Shown: piece by piece, positions 11,812 to 20,541 of the stretch
Numbering within the stretch: the first letter of the stretch is position 1
How the letters are laid out: every line of letters begins with the position of its first letter
NCBI GenBank assembly: GCA_905221605.1
Contig: CAJNDS010000280.1
Span: 722,357-786,356 of the forward strand
Origin: Symbiodinium natans
Lineage: Eukaryota > Sar > Dinophyceae > Suessiales > Symbiodiniaceae
Reading direction: 5' to 3'
Length of the DNA: 64,000 bases
The notes under the pieces: model-generated
Database searches by the model: none
The model's input: only the letters and a program-made list of their open reading frames with translations
Told to the model about the DNA's origin: nothing
Made by a program: the position numbers and the translations under genes

Positions 11812-12885
11812 ATGGAGCAAGCCCAGCAGGAGCTGCTGAACAACCCTGCACTATGCCAAGTGCTCTTTAAGAACCTCCCCCATCTTGCCGCTTCATCCAT
11901 GGCTGCGCGGGCATTTGGCCCTGATGAACGTTCAACGTCCAGAGAACTGGTCCCTGCTCACGACAGGGACAGGCCTCCCAAACAGCGCCGTCAGCAAAAG
12001 GACCTGGAGCAGGACGAGGAAATGCCGCCGACTCGGTTGCCCTCACCGTCCAGGAGGCCCAGGAGGACTGGTCGCCGTAATGGCTCCAGACCAAGGGCCT
12101 CGCAAAACGGTCTGCAGAAATCAAAGCAGGAGGTCAAACCAACCGCTGACCTCTTGGCCAGCATCATCTTGGCCCTGCTGAATCACGAGGATGAATTGAC
12201 AGCCTTGCGATACCATCATGGATGGATCTTCTACGCCACGGTGCACCAAGCGAACAGTGTGGTTCCCTCCTTGGCACGGATCCAGCAACAGTGGAAGTCG
12301 GACCAGCCCCAGGACCCCCCTGGCACGCCCGTTCGCCACGCCCTGTTCCTCGGTCTCCTTCACGAGCTGCACACTCGAGCCCAGGGCTTCGATCACGTCG
12401 CCTACGACAGCACGAACCAGGACAAGGAATCAGCACTTATCTCTCTACCAGGAGCACTTGCCTCCCGAGGTCGACACCACACGGACGAGAAACCTGCCTT
12501 TTAGTGGAACTACATGAGATGGGACGCCAAACAGCGGAAGGTAGTCATCGATGCCCAACGCCCTCCTCTCTCGCCCAAGGTTGTCTCCACCCACCTGGCG
12601 GCTATGCTCAAGCTAGATCAAGAACAGCTCACCAAGTTCAGGCCGTCCAGACCGCTGCGAGCCAACCTGACGGAAGAAAGGCCGGTCATCGCCTTCCTCC
12701 TGGAACTGGCCCTGACCATCGGAGACGACCGTGAGGCAATGCACGCCTTTCGACTTCTAGCGAACAACTCAGTCTGGAACCTAGTGGGGGTCACCATGCG
12801 CAGGGAGGGCCTAAGACGGTCTCCACAGATGCAGACCCTCCGTGATCAGCTAGAAGCGCTGCGCACAGGAGGCAACGAGGGCTAA
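11812..12885 (+). pseudogene. Unknown basic protein of the island, one in-frame TAG
   Basis: The start is the ATG at 11812 (MEQAQQELLNNPALCQVLF), just after the 13-bp hairpin. The middle is rich in Arg, Lys, Gln and Pro and is followed by helical-looking stretches (LLASIILALLNHEDELTALR, ALFLGLLHELHTRA). A TAG at 12502-12504 interrupts the frame, which then continues unchanged to TAA 12885 (RWDAKQRKVVIDAQRPPL). Just before the TAG, another frame (LYQEHLPPEVDTTRTRNLPF) looks more protein-like, so two compensating 1-nt indels near 12440-12505 are as likely as a point nonsense change. No known domain was recognised. Its position suggests a nucleic-acid-binding accessory protein, which is inference. 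Confidence 0.55.
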
Positions 12886-12900
12886 AGTTTTCCAGGACAC

Positions 12901-12922
12901 CCGAGTCGAGGTCCCCTCCTGA
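12901..12922 (+). repeat. Hairpin site, weak stem
   Basis: Core GTCGAGGTCCCCTCCTGA. Only TC/GA pairs flush with the core, so this is a degenerate member. Confidence 0.5.
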
Positions 12923-12989
12923 GCTGTCCAAGGCCCCCTTGCCCTCCTGGGGGATCTAGCTAGTCACTTAGCCTCAGACAACCCTCCTA

Positions 12990-13017
12990 CTCTCGTGTAG
13001 AGGTCCCCTCCTGAGAG
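12990..13017 (+). repeat. Hairpin site, stem CTCTC/GAGAG
   Basis: 18-nt interior GTGTAGAGGTCCCCTCCT, one base longer than the usual 17. Confidence 0.75.
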
Positions 13018-13306
13018 AACGAGGGCGCTGATAAGTCAACCTGTTTTTTGCCTGCCAGGAAAAGTCTTTTCTGCACCACACGTCAGGCTTCACTATTGCA
13101 TCGAACTGCCTTTCTCCCATTACAACTGAGGTCGAGCTACACTTACGTCAGCTGTCGACCAGAGCGAGTCACACTCCAGGCTCTCGCATTGCTTACAAGA
13201 TGAGAGACTTTCCGCCATGTGCCTGACTGAAGCCCCAACTTAACCCAGCATCAGCCGTTCTGCTCATATTGATCAGTACTGACTGTTCCTCCATCATCAC
13301 CACGCC

Positions 13307-13570
13307 ATGGCAACCAACCCGGAGGGCACGATTCTTGCCATTGAGAACACCCCTGGCATTCGCACCCAGCCGACGACAAGCCAGGCCAATGTCGCCCAAG
13401 CGCTGGTTAAGGCAACGGCACCTCCGCCACCACAGTCATCATGCGGAGCAGGCTGCGACCAATGCCACAGTGCTCCATGTGTTCGACACAAGCCGGGACA
13501 TCTGTGGCACTGCTGCTTCGGGTGTAGAGACTCCTGGGCGGTGCAACAAGCCCGCTCCAGATACTGGTAG
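13307..13570 (+). CDS. Small Cys/His-rich protein, putative zinc binding
   Basis: The frame runs from ATG 13307 to TAG 13570 and gives 87 residues. The N-terminal half is Thr/Ala/Gln-rich (MATNPEGTILAIENTPGI). The C-terminal half has closely packed Cys and His: CGAGCDQCHSAPC, then RHKPGHLWHCCFGC. The spacing would suit one or two zinc sites, but I do not recognise the family. It lies between hairpin sites 12990 and 13602, like other island genes. Because it is short and unsupported by homology, it could be a chance frame; the Cys/His clustering argues for a real gene. Confidence 0.45.
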   Translation: MATNPEGTILAIENTPGIRTQPTTSQANVAQALVKATAPPPPQSSCGAGCDQCHSAPCVRHKPGHLWHCCFGCRDSWAVQQARSRYW

Positions 13571-13601
13571 CTATGAGCAGGATAGAGCTCGACTTTTTGC
13601 G

Positions 13602-13630
13602 ACCAGCAAGTGAGGTCTCCTCCTGCAGGT
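13602..13630 (+). repeat. Hairpin site, stem ACCAGC/GCAGGT
   Basis: Five of six positions pair. The 17-nt interior is AAGTGAGGTCTCCTCCT. Confidence 0.7.
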
Positions 13631-14264
13631 AAAACGCAGCTATGTTCTCACAGCTGCGCGCCGTCGACCGAGCCAACAGTCTCAACTAAAACAATCTGCC
13701 CTAAATGCATGACAGCACTTAACTTATCTAATGTCTCTCCGCTCCTAAATTGCTGCACAGGCCCCACTGTCGAGCCCAGCACTCAGCCAGTCCTTGTGCA
13801 TTGCTGAGATAAATGCCTGACCTTACGCGCTGGCAAGACTCTGTGCTCAAAGAAGGTCCACTAGGTCTACAGCGCAGGGCACCTAGGACCATGCCCCCGC
13901 GGAAAAGACAGTCGAAAGCTTCGACTCTGCCCTCGTTCGATCTCGCCTCCAACATCTGCACAGAAGCTGATAGGCTGCTGCCTTCGAACTATGTCCCCAT
14001 CTCGCATAAGAGAATGGACGAGATCAGAAACTACCGCTGGGAGAAGGGCCTCCGTGCTATATCAAGAAGCATGATGGCCCGTCAATCGACAAGGCCGGTC
14101 TCGAGCCAGAGACAAGCGGATAAAGAAAGCAAGAGACTAGAAGAGCTGGGAATCAAAAAGCCTGGACTCACTGCAGAGGACTTAGCGGCCCTTCCTACCT
14201 CGGAAGTGTACAAGAATCTGTCTTCGCTATCCTTGATCTCGGTCGAAACTTCCCGACCGGCAGG

Positions 14265-14291
14265 CTCCAGCGTGAGGTCGCCTCCGAGGAG
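14265..14291 (+). repeat. Hairpin site, stem CTCC/GGAG
   Basis: 19-nt interior with core GTGAGGTCGCCTCC, a diverged member in frame as SVRSPPRSG. Confidence 0.55.
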
Positions 14292-15142
14292 CGGACACAG
14301 GAAAGCGAAAACAGATCCACCGATCCTCCTCATCTATGCTCCAGGCAGAGCACGCGAAGACCTTCAAGGTCGAGCCAACACGAGAGCACTCACCGCAACC
14401 CTATGCGGGCCAAGGCGTGGGCAGGAAAGAAACCTGCAAGGAAGAGTCGGACTCCGACATACCACCCTGGGCGGACTCGAAGAAGTCGCGCTCATCTCAG
14501 TACACCGGTGCAGGAGTTGGACAAAAGGAGGCCTTCATCAGGCAGCCACCTCCACCTCCATCTCCTCCCGCAAGACAATCAGCTCCTGACCCAGGCCATC
14601 TTGAAGGCATCGCGCGCCTCACTTCCACAGAGGAGCTCCAGGTCGTCAATCTTACGCAAGCAGCTCCTCCTCCGCGCGAGTTCCTGAACTACCCGGTGCA
14701 TCAAGGAGTGATAGTTCTTCCAGCAGCCACAGTTCAGGCTCGCGTGGCAAGCAAGAAGGAACAAGACAAGGGCAAGGCGGTCATTCACTCCTTCCCCTAC
14801 TCCTACCCGCAGGAATTCCCTTTGGAATTGGATGTTCACGTGCAAGTTCGGAAATCGCAGGACGAGCAAGTCAGCATGGTTCTAAAACTGAACCGCACAG
14901 CATCCATGAAGGGCGTCACCAGAGCTGTATACAACTTCAAGGGCGGGGAATTCTACTCGGTCTTCAAACTCTCAGTTGTTGCTCCCCATAAGAACAGGCC
15001 CAAGACGGACTTCAGGCTCATGAGGCGGAACTTGACTTGGCACACGTTTTCCCAGAGATGGTCCCGACGGTGGCAAACGTCTTTGCTATCCAGCTCAGAG
15101 TGGCTTCCGCGGTCAATCCCCTGGAGTTTCCCAAGTCTCCCA

Positions 15143-15167
15143 CGCCGAGTGAGGTCTCCTCCTGGCG
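15143..15167 (+). repeat. Hairpin site, stem CGCC/GGCG
   Basis: 17-nt interior GAGTGAGGTCTCCTCCT, in frame as PSEVSSWRG. Confidence 0.75.
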
Positions 15168-15715
15168 GGGAGACTCGGGCCCGCCGAAGTATCTCCTCAT
15201 TCAGCAAGCCTACGGCATCATGGTGGAAAAGGTCCAGCCGCTGGATAACCTCCCACCGCATCTACGCCCCAGCATGGACGAGTGCTACTTGCTGATTCTC
15301 CTAGTACTCAAATCGGCGCTCCTAGGATACTATGTACGAGACTGTGGATGGTCCAACCTGGGCAGACGAATCTCGCCGGACTCCAGCACGGATCTGCCCT
15401 TCTTTCTTGCTCTCGACACGTCGGCCTGGCACAAACGCACACCTCCGGCTCCTCAACAAGCCACAACTTCAACCGCAGATCATGTCCGAGGACTCTTCTC
15501 GACCCTAGAGTACCTGGCGGAGGACAAGCCGGCAATCCAGGCAGCCAAACAAGCCTTCACGCATCATCAGCGACAGGTCCCTCCTCTTGTCCAGCACTTC
15601 TTCTCCCTGCTCCGAACTCCGGTGGGCAAAGAAAAGGCAGAGAGAATCTTTAAGGACACGTCTCTGGCGCTCTCTGCTGATGTGTGGGACGCCTTCAGCT
15701 AACCTGCACTATGCA

Positions 15716-15748
15716 GCCATTTCGTGTGAGGTCCCCTCCTGAAACGGC
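15716..15748 (+). repeat. Hairpin site, stem GCCATTTC/GAAACGGC
   Basis: Seven of eight positions pair. The 17-nt interior is GTGTGAGGTCCCCTCCT. It begins 14 nt after the stop of the preceding gene. Confidence 0.8.
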
Positions 15749-16069
15749 ACGCCGGGACAAGTGTCCGGCACAAGCACCCAAGCTACCTTTTCAACTCTCG
15801 CTACGGCACAAAAACAAGCTGACTGGTTTTCTAGGCCGGCTCAATGCGCATTTAGCACAGCACGATGCCTGCGTGCTTCAAGACTAGCTCAGCTCAGGTC
15901 ACGAGCTCACAGGCTTGGCGCTCAGTCACCAACTCTGCTTTAGCCCACAAACGCAAGGCTGAAGCAACATCTGTGTATGTGACTCCAGTCATTTCCATCC
16001 AATGTCGCGTGAGGTCTCCTCCTGACAGCCATTTCAGATAGGCAAATAGCCCTCTCTGCCCCCTGCGCC
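15749..16069 (+). other. Intergenic segment
   Basis: No reading frame with gene character. It contains the hairpin at 16003 and leads into the phosphatase start. Confidence 0.5.
16003..16027 (+). repeat. Hairpin site, stem TGTC/GACA
   Basis: 17-nt interior GCGTGAGGTCTCCTCCT. It ends 42 nt before the phosphatase start codon. Confidence 0.75.
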
Positions 16070-16978
16070 ATGGATCTGGCTGCTCCCTACATCAGGCTTC
16101 GAGGCCCGGAACACAGCGTTTGTCTTGAACGCAATGGCCTATTCAGAATGCAGGATCCGGAACCGCGGTGTAACTTCGAACCATCAATCACTGACAACAA
16201 AGCAATGGACGACATCCACGCGCAGACCCAGGCCGCCTTCTACAATCGAGTACAATGGACGACGCAAGATCACAGACTGGCATCGGAATGGAGCGCCTTG
16301 ATGGCCGAGCACCCGGATCATTCCTTCCCCAATTCAGTTGCCTACTGGCCAAAATGGGACTCCACGGTGGTGTTCCGTGATGACTACTGCACGCTGATGC
16401 TTGGCACCCAGCGCACTGCTCTCGACATACCTGAACTCAAAGCGCACCAGGTTGATATCATCGTGACTCTCAACGCATCATCGCGCTTCAGGGAGAGTTA
16501 TGACACAGATGCCGATTGGCAGTTCATGTACCAAATGGAGGGCATCTCCAACTTGCGCTACCACCTCTCGGATGTGCGCATCTCTCGGAACGATCAAGGC
16601 TTCCATGATGTGGTGTCAAATCTTGCCAGGACCTGGATCAGGATGATCGACGAAATTGAGGGCCAGGAGTGCAGCCGCACCAAACCGATGGTCATCCTGT
16701 TCCATTGTCTTGCGGGCATCAATCGCTCGACTTCTGCCCTCTGTGCCTACCTGATTGTTCGCTACCACCTCACTGCTCAACAAGCGATAGCGATTCTACT
16801 CTCGGCTAGGCCAGGTCAACGCTACTGGCAGGAAAGAGATCAATTCCCTCTCGCGCTACACTGGCTCTCCAGAGAATGCAAGAAGTCTGTTCTGGGGTAC
16901 CTATGCATGGCCTGTGGAGACGCATTCAGACCGACACCAGACGATGACCCTCAGGACATGGACGACTTCGACGAGTGA
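16070..16978 (+). CDS. Dual-specificity-phosphatase-like protein
   Basis: An intact frame of 302 residues from ATG 16070 (MDLAAPYIRLRGPEHSVCLE). The signature is the Cys-based phosphatase loop HCLAGINRS at residues 212-220, with the nucleophile Cys213 and the phosphate-binding Arg219. It is followed by TSALCAYLIVRYHLTAQQAI, the helix usual for this fold. A conserved-looking YHLSDVRISRND about 40 residues upstream is where such enzymes carry the general-acid Asp. These enzymes remove phosphate from Ser/Thr/Tyr or RNA 5' ends; the substrate here is unknown. The first 90 residues match nothing I know. The gene stops with GAG TGA inside a hairpin site. An intact phosphatase inside a retroelement-like island is unexpected; it may be captured host cargo. 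Confidence 0.8.
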   Translation: MDLAAPYIRLRGPEHSVCLERNGLFRMQDPEPRCNFEPSITDNKAMDDIHAQTQAAFYNRVQWTTQDHRLASEWSALMAEHPDHSFPNSVAYWPKWDSTVVFRDDYCTLMLGTQRTALDIPELKAHQVDIIVTLNASSRFRESYDTDADWQFMYQMEGISNLRYHLSDVRISRNDQGFHDVVSNLARTWIRMIDEIEGQECSRTKPMVILFHCLAGINRSTSALCAYLIVRYHLTAQQAIAILLSARPGQRYWQERDQFPLALHWLSRECKKSVLGYLCMACGDAFRPTPDDDPQDMDDFDE

Positions 16979-16995
16979 GGTCCCCTCCTGTCGAA
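16967..16995 (+). repeat. Hairpin site, stem TTCGAC/GTCGAA
   Basis: A perfect 6-bp stem flush with the 17-nt interior GAGTGAGGTCCCCTCCT. The phosphatase stop codon TGA (16976-16978) is inside the interior. Confidence 0.9.
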
Positions 16996-17310
16996 CCCCA
17001 CCTTTTCCTTACGTTCTTAAGAGGCGACTGTACTGACAACGCAAATTTGTGCAGAAAACGCGTGATACCCCTGATCATCTACATCATGCATTATTCGCTT
17101 GCAACTGCCCTCTCCTGGCTTCTGCTCAGGTTTCGCCATGCCCCGCCTCACATCGAGGATTTCGCCTCAGCCTCAACCAGCTGAGGTCATCCTGCCAAAG
17201 ACACATTCAGAGCAGCTCTTTCTTCTCTACCTCAGAGCTCACAGCTCAAGCCATCGTTAGTAGCGGCCCTGAACGAGTGAGGTTCCCTCCTGTTCTACTG
17301 CTAACTGGCC
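16996..17310 (+). other. Intergenic segment
   Basis: No gene-like frame. A degenerate core (CTGAGGTCATCCTGCC) near 17182 may be a decayed hairpin, and the clear one is at 17271. Confidence 0.45.
17271..17295 (+). repeat. Hairpin site, stem GAAC/GTTC
   Basis: 17-nt interior GAGTGAGGTTCCCTCCT, 16 nt before the next start codon. Confidence 0.8.
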
Positions 17311-18042
17311 ATGTCAGCGCCGGAGGAAGGCAATTCACATCGAGAAACCCGACACAGCGAAGACAAGCCCTCCAAGCGACGACATCCTCGCGGCAGGAGG
17401 CATCAGGCGGACTCAGACTCCCGTCTGATCACGGAGGCTGACCTGGACTCTGAGGCTTCTTCCCTTCAGGATGATGACGACCTAGTGGAATCCCTGTCAA
17501 GGAGCTCCTCGAGACGGACAGCCTCTTCCCGGAACCAGCCCGCCCAACTGGCCCCAGGAGGCCCGCCTCCGCCCACTCCCATAACAACCAAGGCACTCTC
17601 GCCGGCGAACCAGGCTCAAACCGTACCCAAAGCCACCCAGCAGGCCTACCAGCCGTCGGGCCCCCCTCCCCCGACTCCGGTTCACCAGCCTTTCCAAGCG
17701 CAGGACCACTCAGGCCATAGCCCCCCTCCCATGGCGGAAGGTGCTCCCAGAACCACGGCACGTCCCTCCTCGACAAGTGGCACTTCAACGTCGGGGGCCT
17801 CAATGTCTCCCCCAGCCGCAGCTCATCCTCATCCCGCGCAAGAAGCTGCAACGCTAGTGGGCACTTGGATCATCACTCCTGGACCGATTGTCTCCCTTGC
17901 TCCTAACCCCTTCAGCCCGTGGTCCCCCCCAGCGCGCACCTCGGTACTGTCTGCCACAGGAAGCCCACTTCCTCCGGGCACAGTCCAGACCTGGATAATT
18001 ACCGAAGGCCCACTTGTCCCAAGACGAGATCCGCAGGAGTGA
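17311..18042 (+). CDS. Pro/Ser-rich low-complexity protein
   Basis: An intact frame of 243 residues starting MSAPEEGNSHRETRHSEDKP. The N-terminus is highly charged (Arg/His/Asp/Glu), then come an acidic patch (EASSLQDDDDLVES) and an Arg/Ser patch. The remainder is Pro/Ser/Thr/Gln-rich with PPPPTP repeats. Two related phrases near the end, TWIITPGPIV and TWIITEGPLV, point to an internal duplication. It is probably disordered and has no recognised domain. The stop is again GAG TGA, followed 24 nt later by a strong hairpin. It could be a gag-like or scaffold protein, but nothing proves this. Confidence 0.55.
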   Translation: MSAPEEGNSHRETRHSEDKPSKRRHPRGRRHQADSDSRLITEADLDSEASSLQDDDDLVESLSRSSSRRTASSRNQPAQLAPGGPPPPTPITTKALSPANQAQTVPKATQQAYQPSGPPPPTPVHQPFQAQDHSGHSPPPMAEGAPRTTARPSSTSGTSTSGASMSPPAAAHPHPAQEAATLVGTWIITPGPIVSLAPNPFSPWSPPARTSVLSATGSPLPPGTVQTWIITEGPLVPRRDPQE

Positions 18043-18066
18043 GGCATGCACAGAGCTCAATTTTGG

Positions 18067-18104
18067 CACTCCCTGCGAGTGAGGTCACCTCCTGCTAGGG
18101 AGTG
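18067..18104 (+). repeat. Hairpin site, stem CACTCCCT/AGGGAGTG with bulge
   Basis: Eight outer pairs, a one-base bulge, then GC/GC flush with the 17-nt interior GAGTGAGGTCACCTCCT. Confidence 0.85.
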
Positions 18105-18437
18105 CATGTGTCACTGCTTACACCTTTTCAACCCAGCAGTATCTCAGAGACGAAATCCAGCCGCGCATCACACTGCTACCGCTGCCTAGACTTAGTCCTC
18201 GACGTACCACACCGAAGCCATGCTCTATGCACCGACAAGCCAAGGTGGGACGCTCTACCACAGACAAAGCCGGCTCCTCACTCTTAGTCTTCCTCTGCAG
18301 CACAAACTGCCGTAGCACAATCCAGCTGATTCGAGTTGCCAAGAACTGATAGCTTTCACCAACCCTCTCTCCAGGCTCAAAGGCAGAAAAGCGAGGTCAC
18401 CTCCTGCTGCCTAGCCCCCCCTCTCAAACCCTGCGTC
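18105..18437 (+). other. Intergenic segment
   Basis: No gene-like frame apart from an open extension upstream of 18438. It includes the short hairpin at 18390. Confidence 0.45.
18390..18408 (+). repeat. Hairpin site, short form, stem AGC/GCT
   Basis: 13-nt interior GAGGTCACCTCCT, lacking the usual first four bases. Confidence 0.55.
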
Positions 18438-19679
18438 ATGTTGCATACATGCCCGTTGCTCCCGCTACGACCAGACTCATCGACGATGCCAATGAAGTCC
18501 AAGCTCGCCGCGCTGAACCTCTTCTGCAAGGCAATGCTGTACACAGGCAAGAGAACCAGTGATCCGGATGCAAACCTCTACCTCTCGGATGAGGCCAAGG
18601 GTCTTGCTCGACGTGAGAACTGTATGCTGGCTCCAACCCTGAGACTGGCAGCACGCAGCTACAACTGGATTCGACTTCTCTCCCAATCAGCTCAGCCTAA
18701 TCTTCCCTTGCTGGCCGAAGCTGAGATGGCATCCCTATTATCACCCACGGAGCCTCCCCCTCATATCAAGCACTACTAGGCGGAACGGAGCTCACTTACC
18801 TTGCAGATGATACTCGAAACGGTGCATATCTACACTGAAGAGGAGACCATGGAGCCGGACGACTTCAAGTTAGCCGCCCTTATCATTTCCCAGACTCTGT
18901 ACAATCTGGGAATGGGCGGGCAAACCGTCAGGGACATTGTCAATGGCGCTGCCCAGCATCTGCGCTGGATCCTACCCAGTGACTCCACACGAGTTCTGAA
19001 CGGAATACACCTTTGTCTCTTCCCTTCGGATATCTCGCCGTGGCCGCGAGAGGCAGACACCAATCCACATACTCAAAGTGACGAACATGCATTGGGCATC
19101 CTCGACGCAGAAATTCACATGCTACAGCGAGCGTCCAAGATTTACCGGACCATGGCCATGGTCGACTTCATGGTCGCCCGAGCAAGAGGAGCACGAGTGC
19201 CAGACGAAGTCTGCCCCAGCGAACCCTGGGACGTCCTGCGACAGGATCAAGCCATGGCACTCCTTTCATATGCGGAGCACTTGACGGAACTCCATGATCT
19301 CCTGACCACTGATGCGTACCAAAAGATGCGTACAGACCTCCGCCTGGGCAGAACCTGGCTATCGCGACCCATCACAGCATCCGAACTGGCCTCGCTTGAA
19401 GCAATATGGCACAATACCACGATACCAGAGAGTTTTGCCAAGCTACACCTCACTCTCCAGCTCAAAGGGCAAATTGCTGCACACCTTCCGGAAGACTCCA
19501 GAGCACAGGACAGACTACTTACCATACTCTCTCCCCTGGAGAATGACGTCCTGGACCAGGCCTTCCCCTGGATTCTGGCCTTTAAGATGCTCACGCCTGA
19601 GCGCAGGATGATATTCCGATATGCTCTTCTTACGGCAGCGGGCCCCTCGGCAACAGCGCCGGTTACGCAGACCGAGTGA
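18438..19679 (+). pseudogene. Island paralog family member 1 (one in-frame TAG)
   Basis: The frame from ATG 18438 (MLHTCPLLPLRPDSSTMPMK) is broken only by TAG at 18777-18779 and continues in the same frame to TGA 19679. Read through, it aligns end to end with the three paralogs downstream. An N-terminal helix (ENCMLAPTLRLAARSYNWIRL) corresponds to their RTCSF region. The later motifs are LQRASKIYRTMAMVDFM, YQKMRTDLRLGRTWL and ILSPLENDVLDQAFPWILAF followed by KMLTPERR. It is the most divergent member. It stops with GAG TGA inside a hairpin. The function is unknown; the helical content and the repeated family suggest a structural or RNA-binding role, which is inference. Confidence 0.6.
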
Positions 19680-19694
19680 GGTCCCCTCCTGGTC
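19670..19694 (+). repeat. Hairpin site, stem GACC/GGTC
   Basis: 17-nt interior GAGTGAGGTCCCCTCCT, containing the stop codon of paralog 1 at 19677-19679. Confidence 0.85.
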
Positions 19695-20043
19695 AGCTAC
19701 TTAACAAACCTAGTCAACTTCTTTCTCACAAGAAGATCGATGATGCCTGCTGCTAACAGACAAAGGAGAATTATTCCCGCTACTCTGCGCCTCTCCCAAA
19801 CACAAATCTAGACACCCCTCTCCCTCTCCGAGCAGAGCCTCAGGTCCTTAACCAGAAAGAGGGAAACACGCACCAGTGCCAGCGCCTCAGCTCTGCCCAC
19901 CTTCAGCTTGAACTCTGCTGCGCAACCCTACCCCTGCAGCTTAGCCCGAGAGAGGCCTTCCTTGAATTTCACCTCCTGGTTCCTTACCTTCGGCCTAAAA
20001 GCACCAAGGCAGCTGTGTTTGCTCCGGCTAACATCAGAGCCTT
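19695..20043 (+). other. Intergenic segment
   Basis: No gene-like frame. It is ordinary sequence between paralogs 1 and 2. Confidence 0.45.
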
Positions 20044-20070
20044 CATACGAGTGAGGTCCCCTCCTGTATG
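20044..20070 (+). repeat. Hairpin site, stem CATAC/GTATG
   Basis: A perfect 5-bp stem flush with the 17-nt interior GAGTGAGGTCCCCTCCT, 9 nt before the start codon of paralog 2. Confidence 0.9.
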
Positions 20071-20139
20071 AGCCTGACCATGGAGGCCCTCCCTCCGGTA
20101 CTGAGTAGGGATAAAACCATGGAGGTGCTTCTGGAATCC

Positions 20140-20144
20140 CTTTT
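20140..20144 (+). repeat. Target-site duplication CTTTT, left
   Basis: Identical to 27118-27122, immediately outside the two LTRs. A 5-bp duplication is typical of copia-type integrases. Confidence 0.9.
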
Positions 20145-20289
20145 TGACAACTTTTGCAGTTACCCTGAAACACCTCAAGAGCAGTGTTTTCCTTTGGTGC
20201 TTTGAAGAGACAGTACACACCGTCAGGCTCAACTTGAGAAGGAAAAGTGTGTGAATGTAGGGGTGTGTGTGTTTGCCCCTAGTGTGTTG
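20145..20289 (+). repeat. 5' LTR
   Basis: 145 bp, starting TGACAACTTTTGCAG and ending CCTAGTGTGTTG. The start has the usual TG but the end lacks the canonical CA. Confidence 0.9.
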
Positions 20290-20303
20290 TGGTAGCGGAG
20301 CTT
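20290..20303 (+). promoter_or_regulatory. Primer-binding site, initiator-Met tRNA type
   Basis: TGGTAGCGGAGC follows the 5' LTR directly and closely resembles the TGGTATCAGAGC site common in copia elements. The primer tRNA is inferred. Confidence 0.65.
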
Positions 20304-20541
20304 GTGAACCGATTCCTGTGGTCTCGGGGAGGCTCCTTAGTAGGTGCAGACTGGACCCGATCTGCAAGAGTAGCTGTGGTAGGCGGAGACAAGCCTTCAT
20401 AGTTCCTCGTGTGATTGCTGGCGTGCAGCCGGCTGCTAGCTGCTGTCGACTGGCCTTTGACCAGCCCGTGATCGTGCTCGAGGGTGCGATTCTGAAGGAA
20501 AAGAAGAGGAAAGAAGGAGAAAGAAAGAAGAGCCTTGGGCC

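Larger units (their letters stand above)
12886..13306 (+). other. Intergenic segment with two hairpin sites
   Basis: No convincing reading frame. It contains the hairpin sites at 12901 and 12990 and otherwise unremarkable sequence leading to the next ATG. Confidence 0.5.
13891..15702 (+). pseudogene. Large unknown protein of the island, two frameshifts
   Basis: Three overlapping frame segments join into one gene: 13891 to about 14340 (MPPRKRQSKASTLPSFDLAS), about 14340 to 15010 (a Pro/Ser-rich linker, then LELDVHVQVRKSQDEQVSMV), and about 15020 to TAA 15702 (HVFPEMVPTVANVFAIQLRV to LSADVWDAFS). The reading frame shifts once and shifts back, so the sum is about 600 residues with two indels. 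The N-terminus is basic and may bind nucleic acid. The last third is helical and Leu-rich. No known domain is visible. Hairpin sites at 14265 and 15143 lie within the frame. The frameshifts could be decay or, less likely, an intron that I failed to see. Confidence 0.5.

Noticed and set aside
12222-12734. 170-residue frame overlapping the basic unknown gene
   Set aside because: Arg/Pro/His-rich composition typical of a shifted frame; only its short LYQEHLPPEV-like neighbour frame looks coding.
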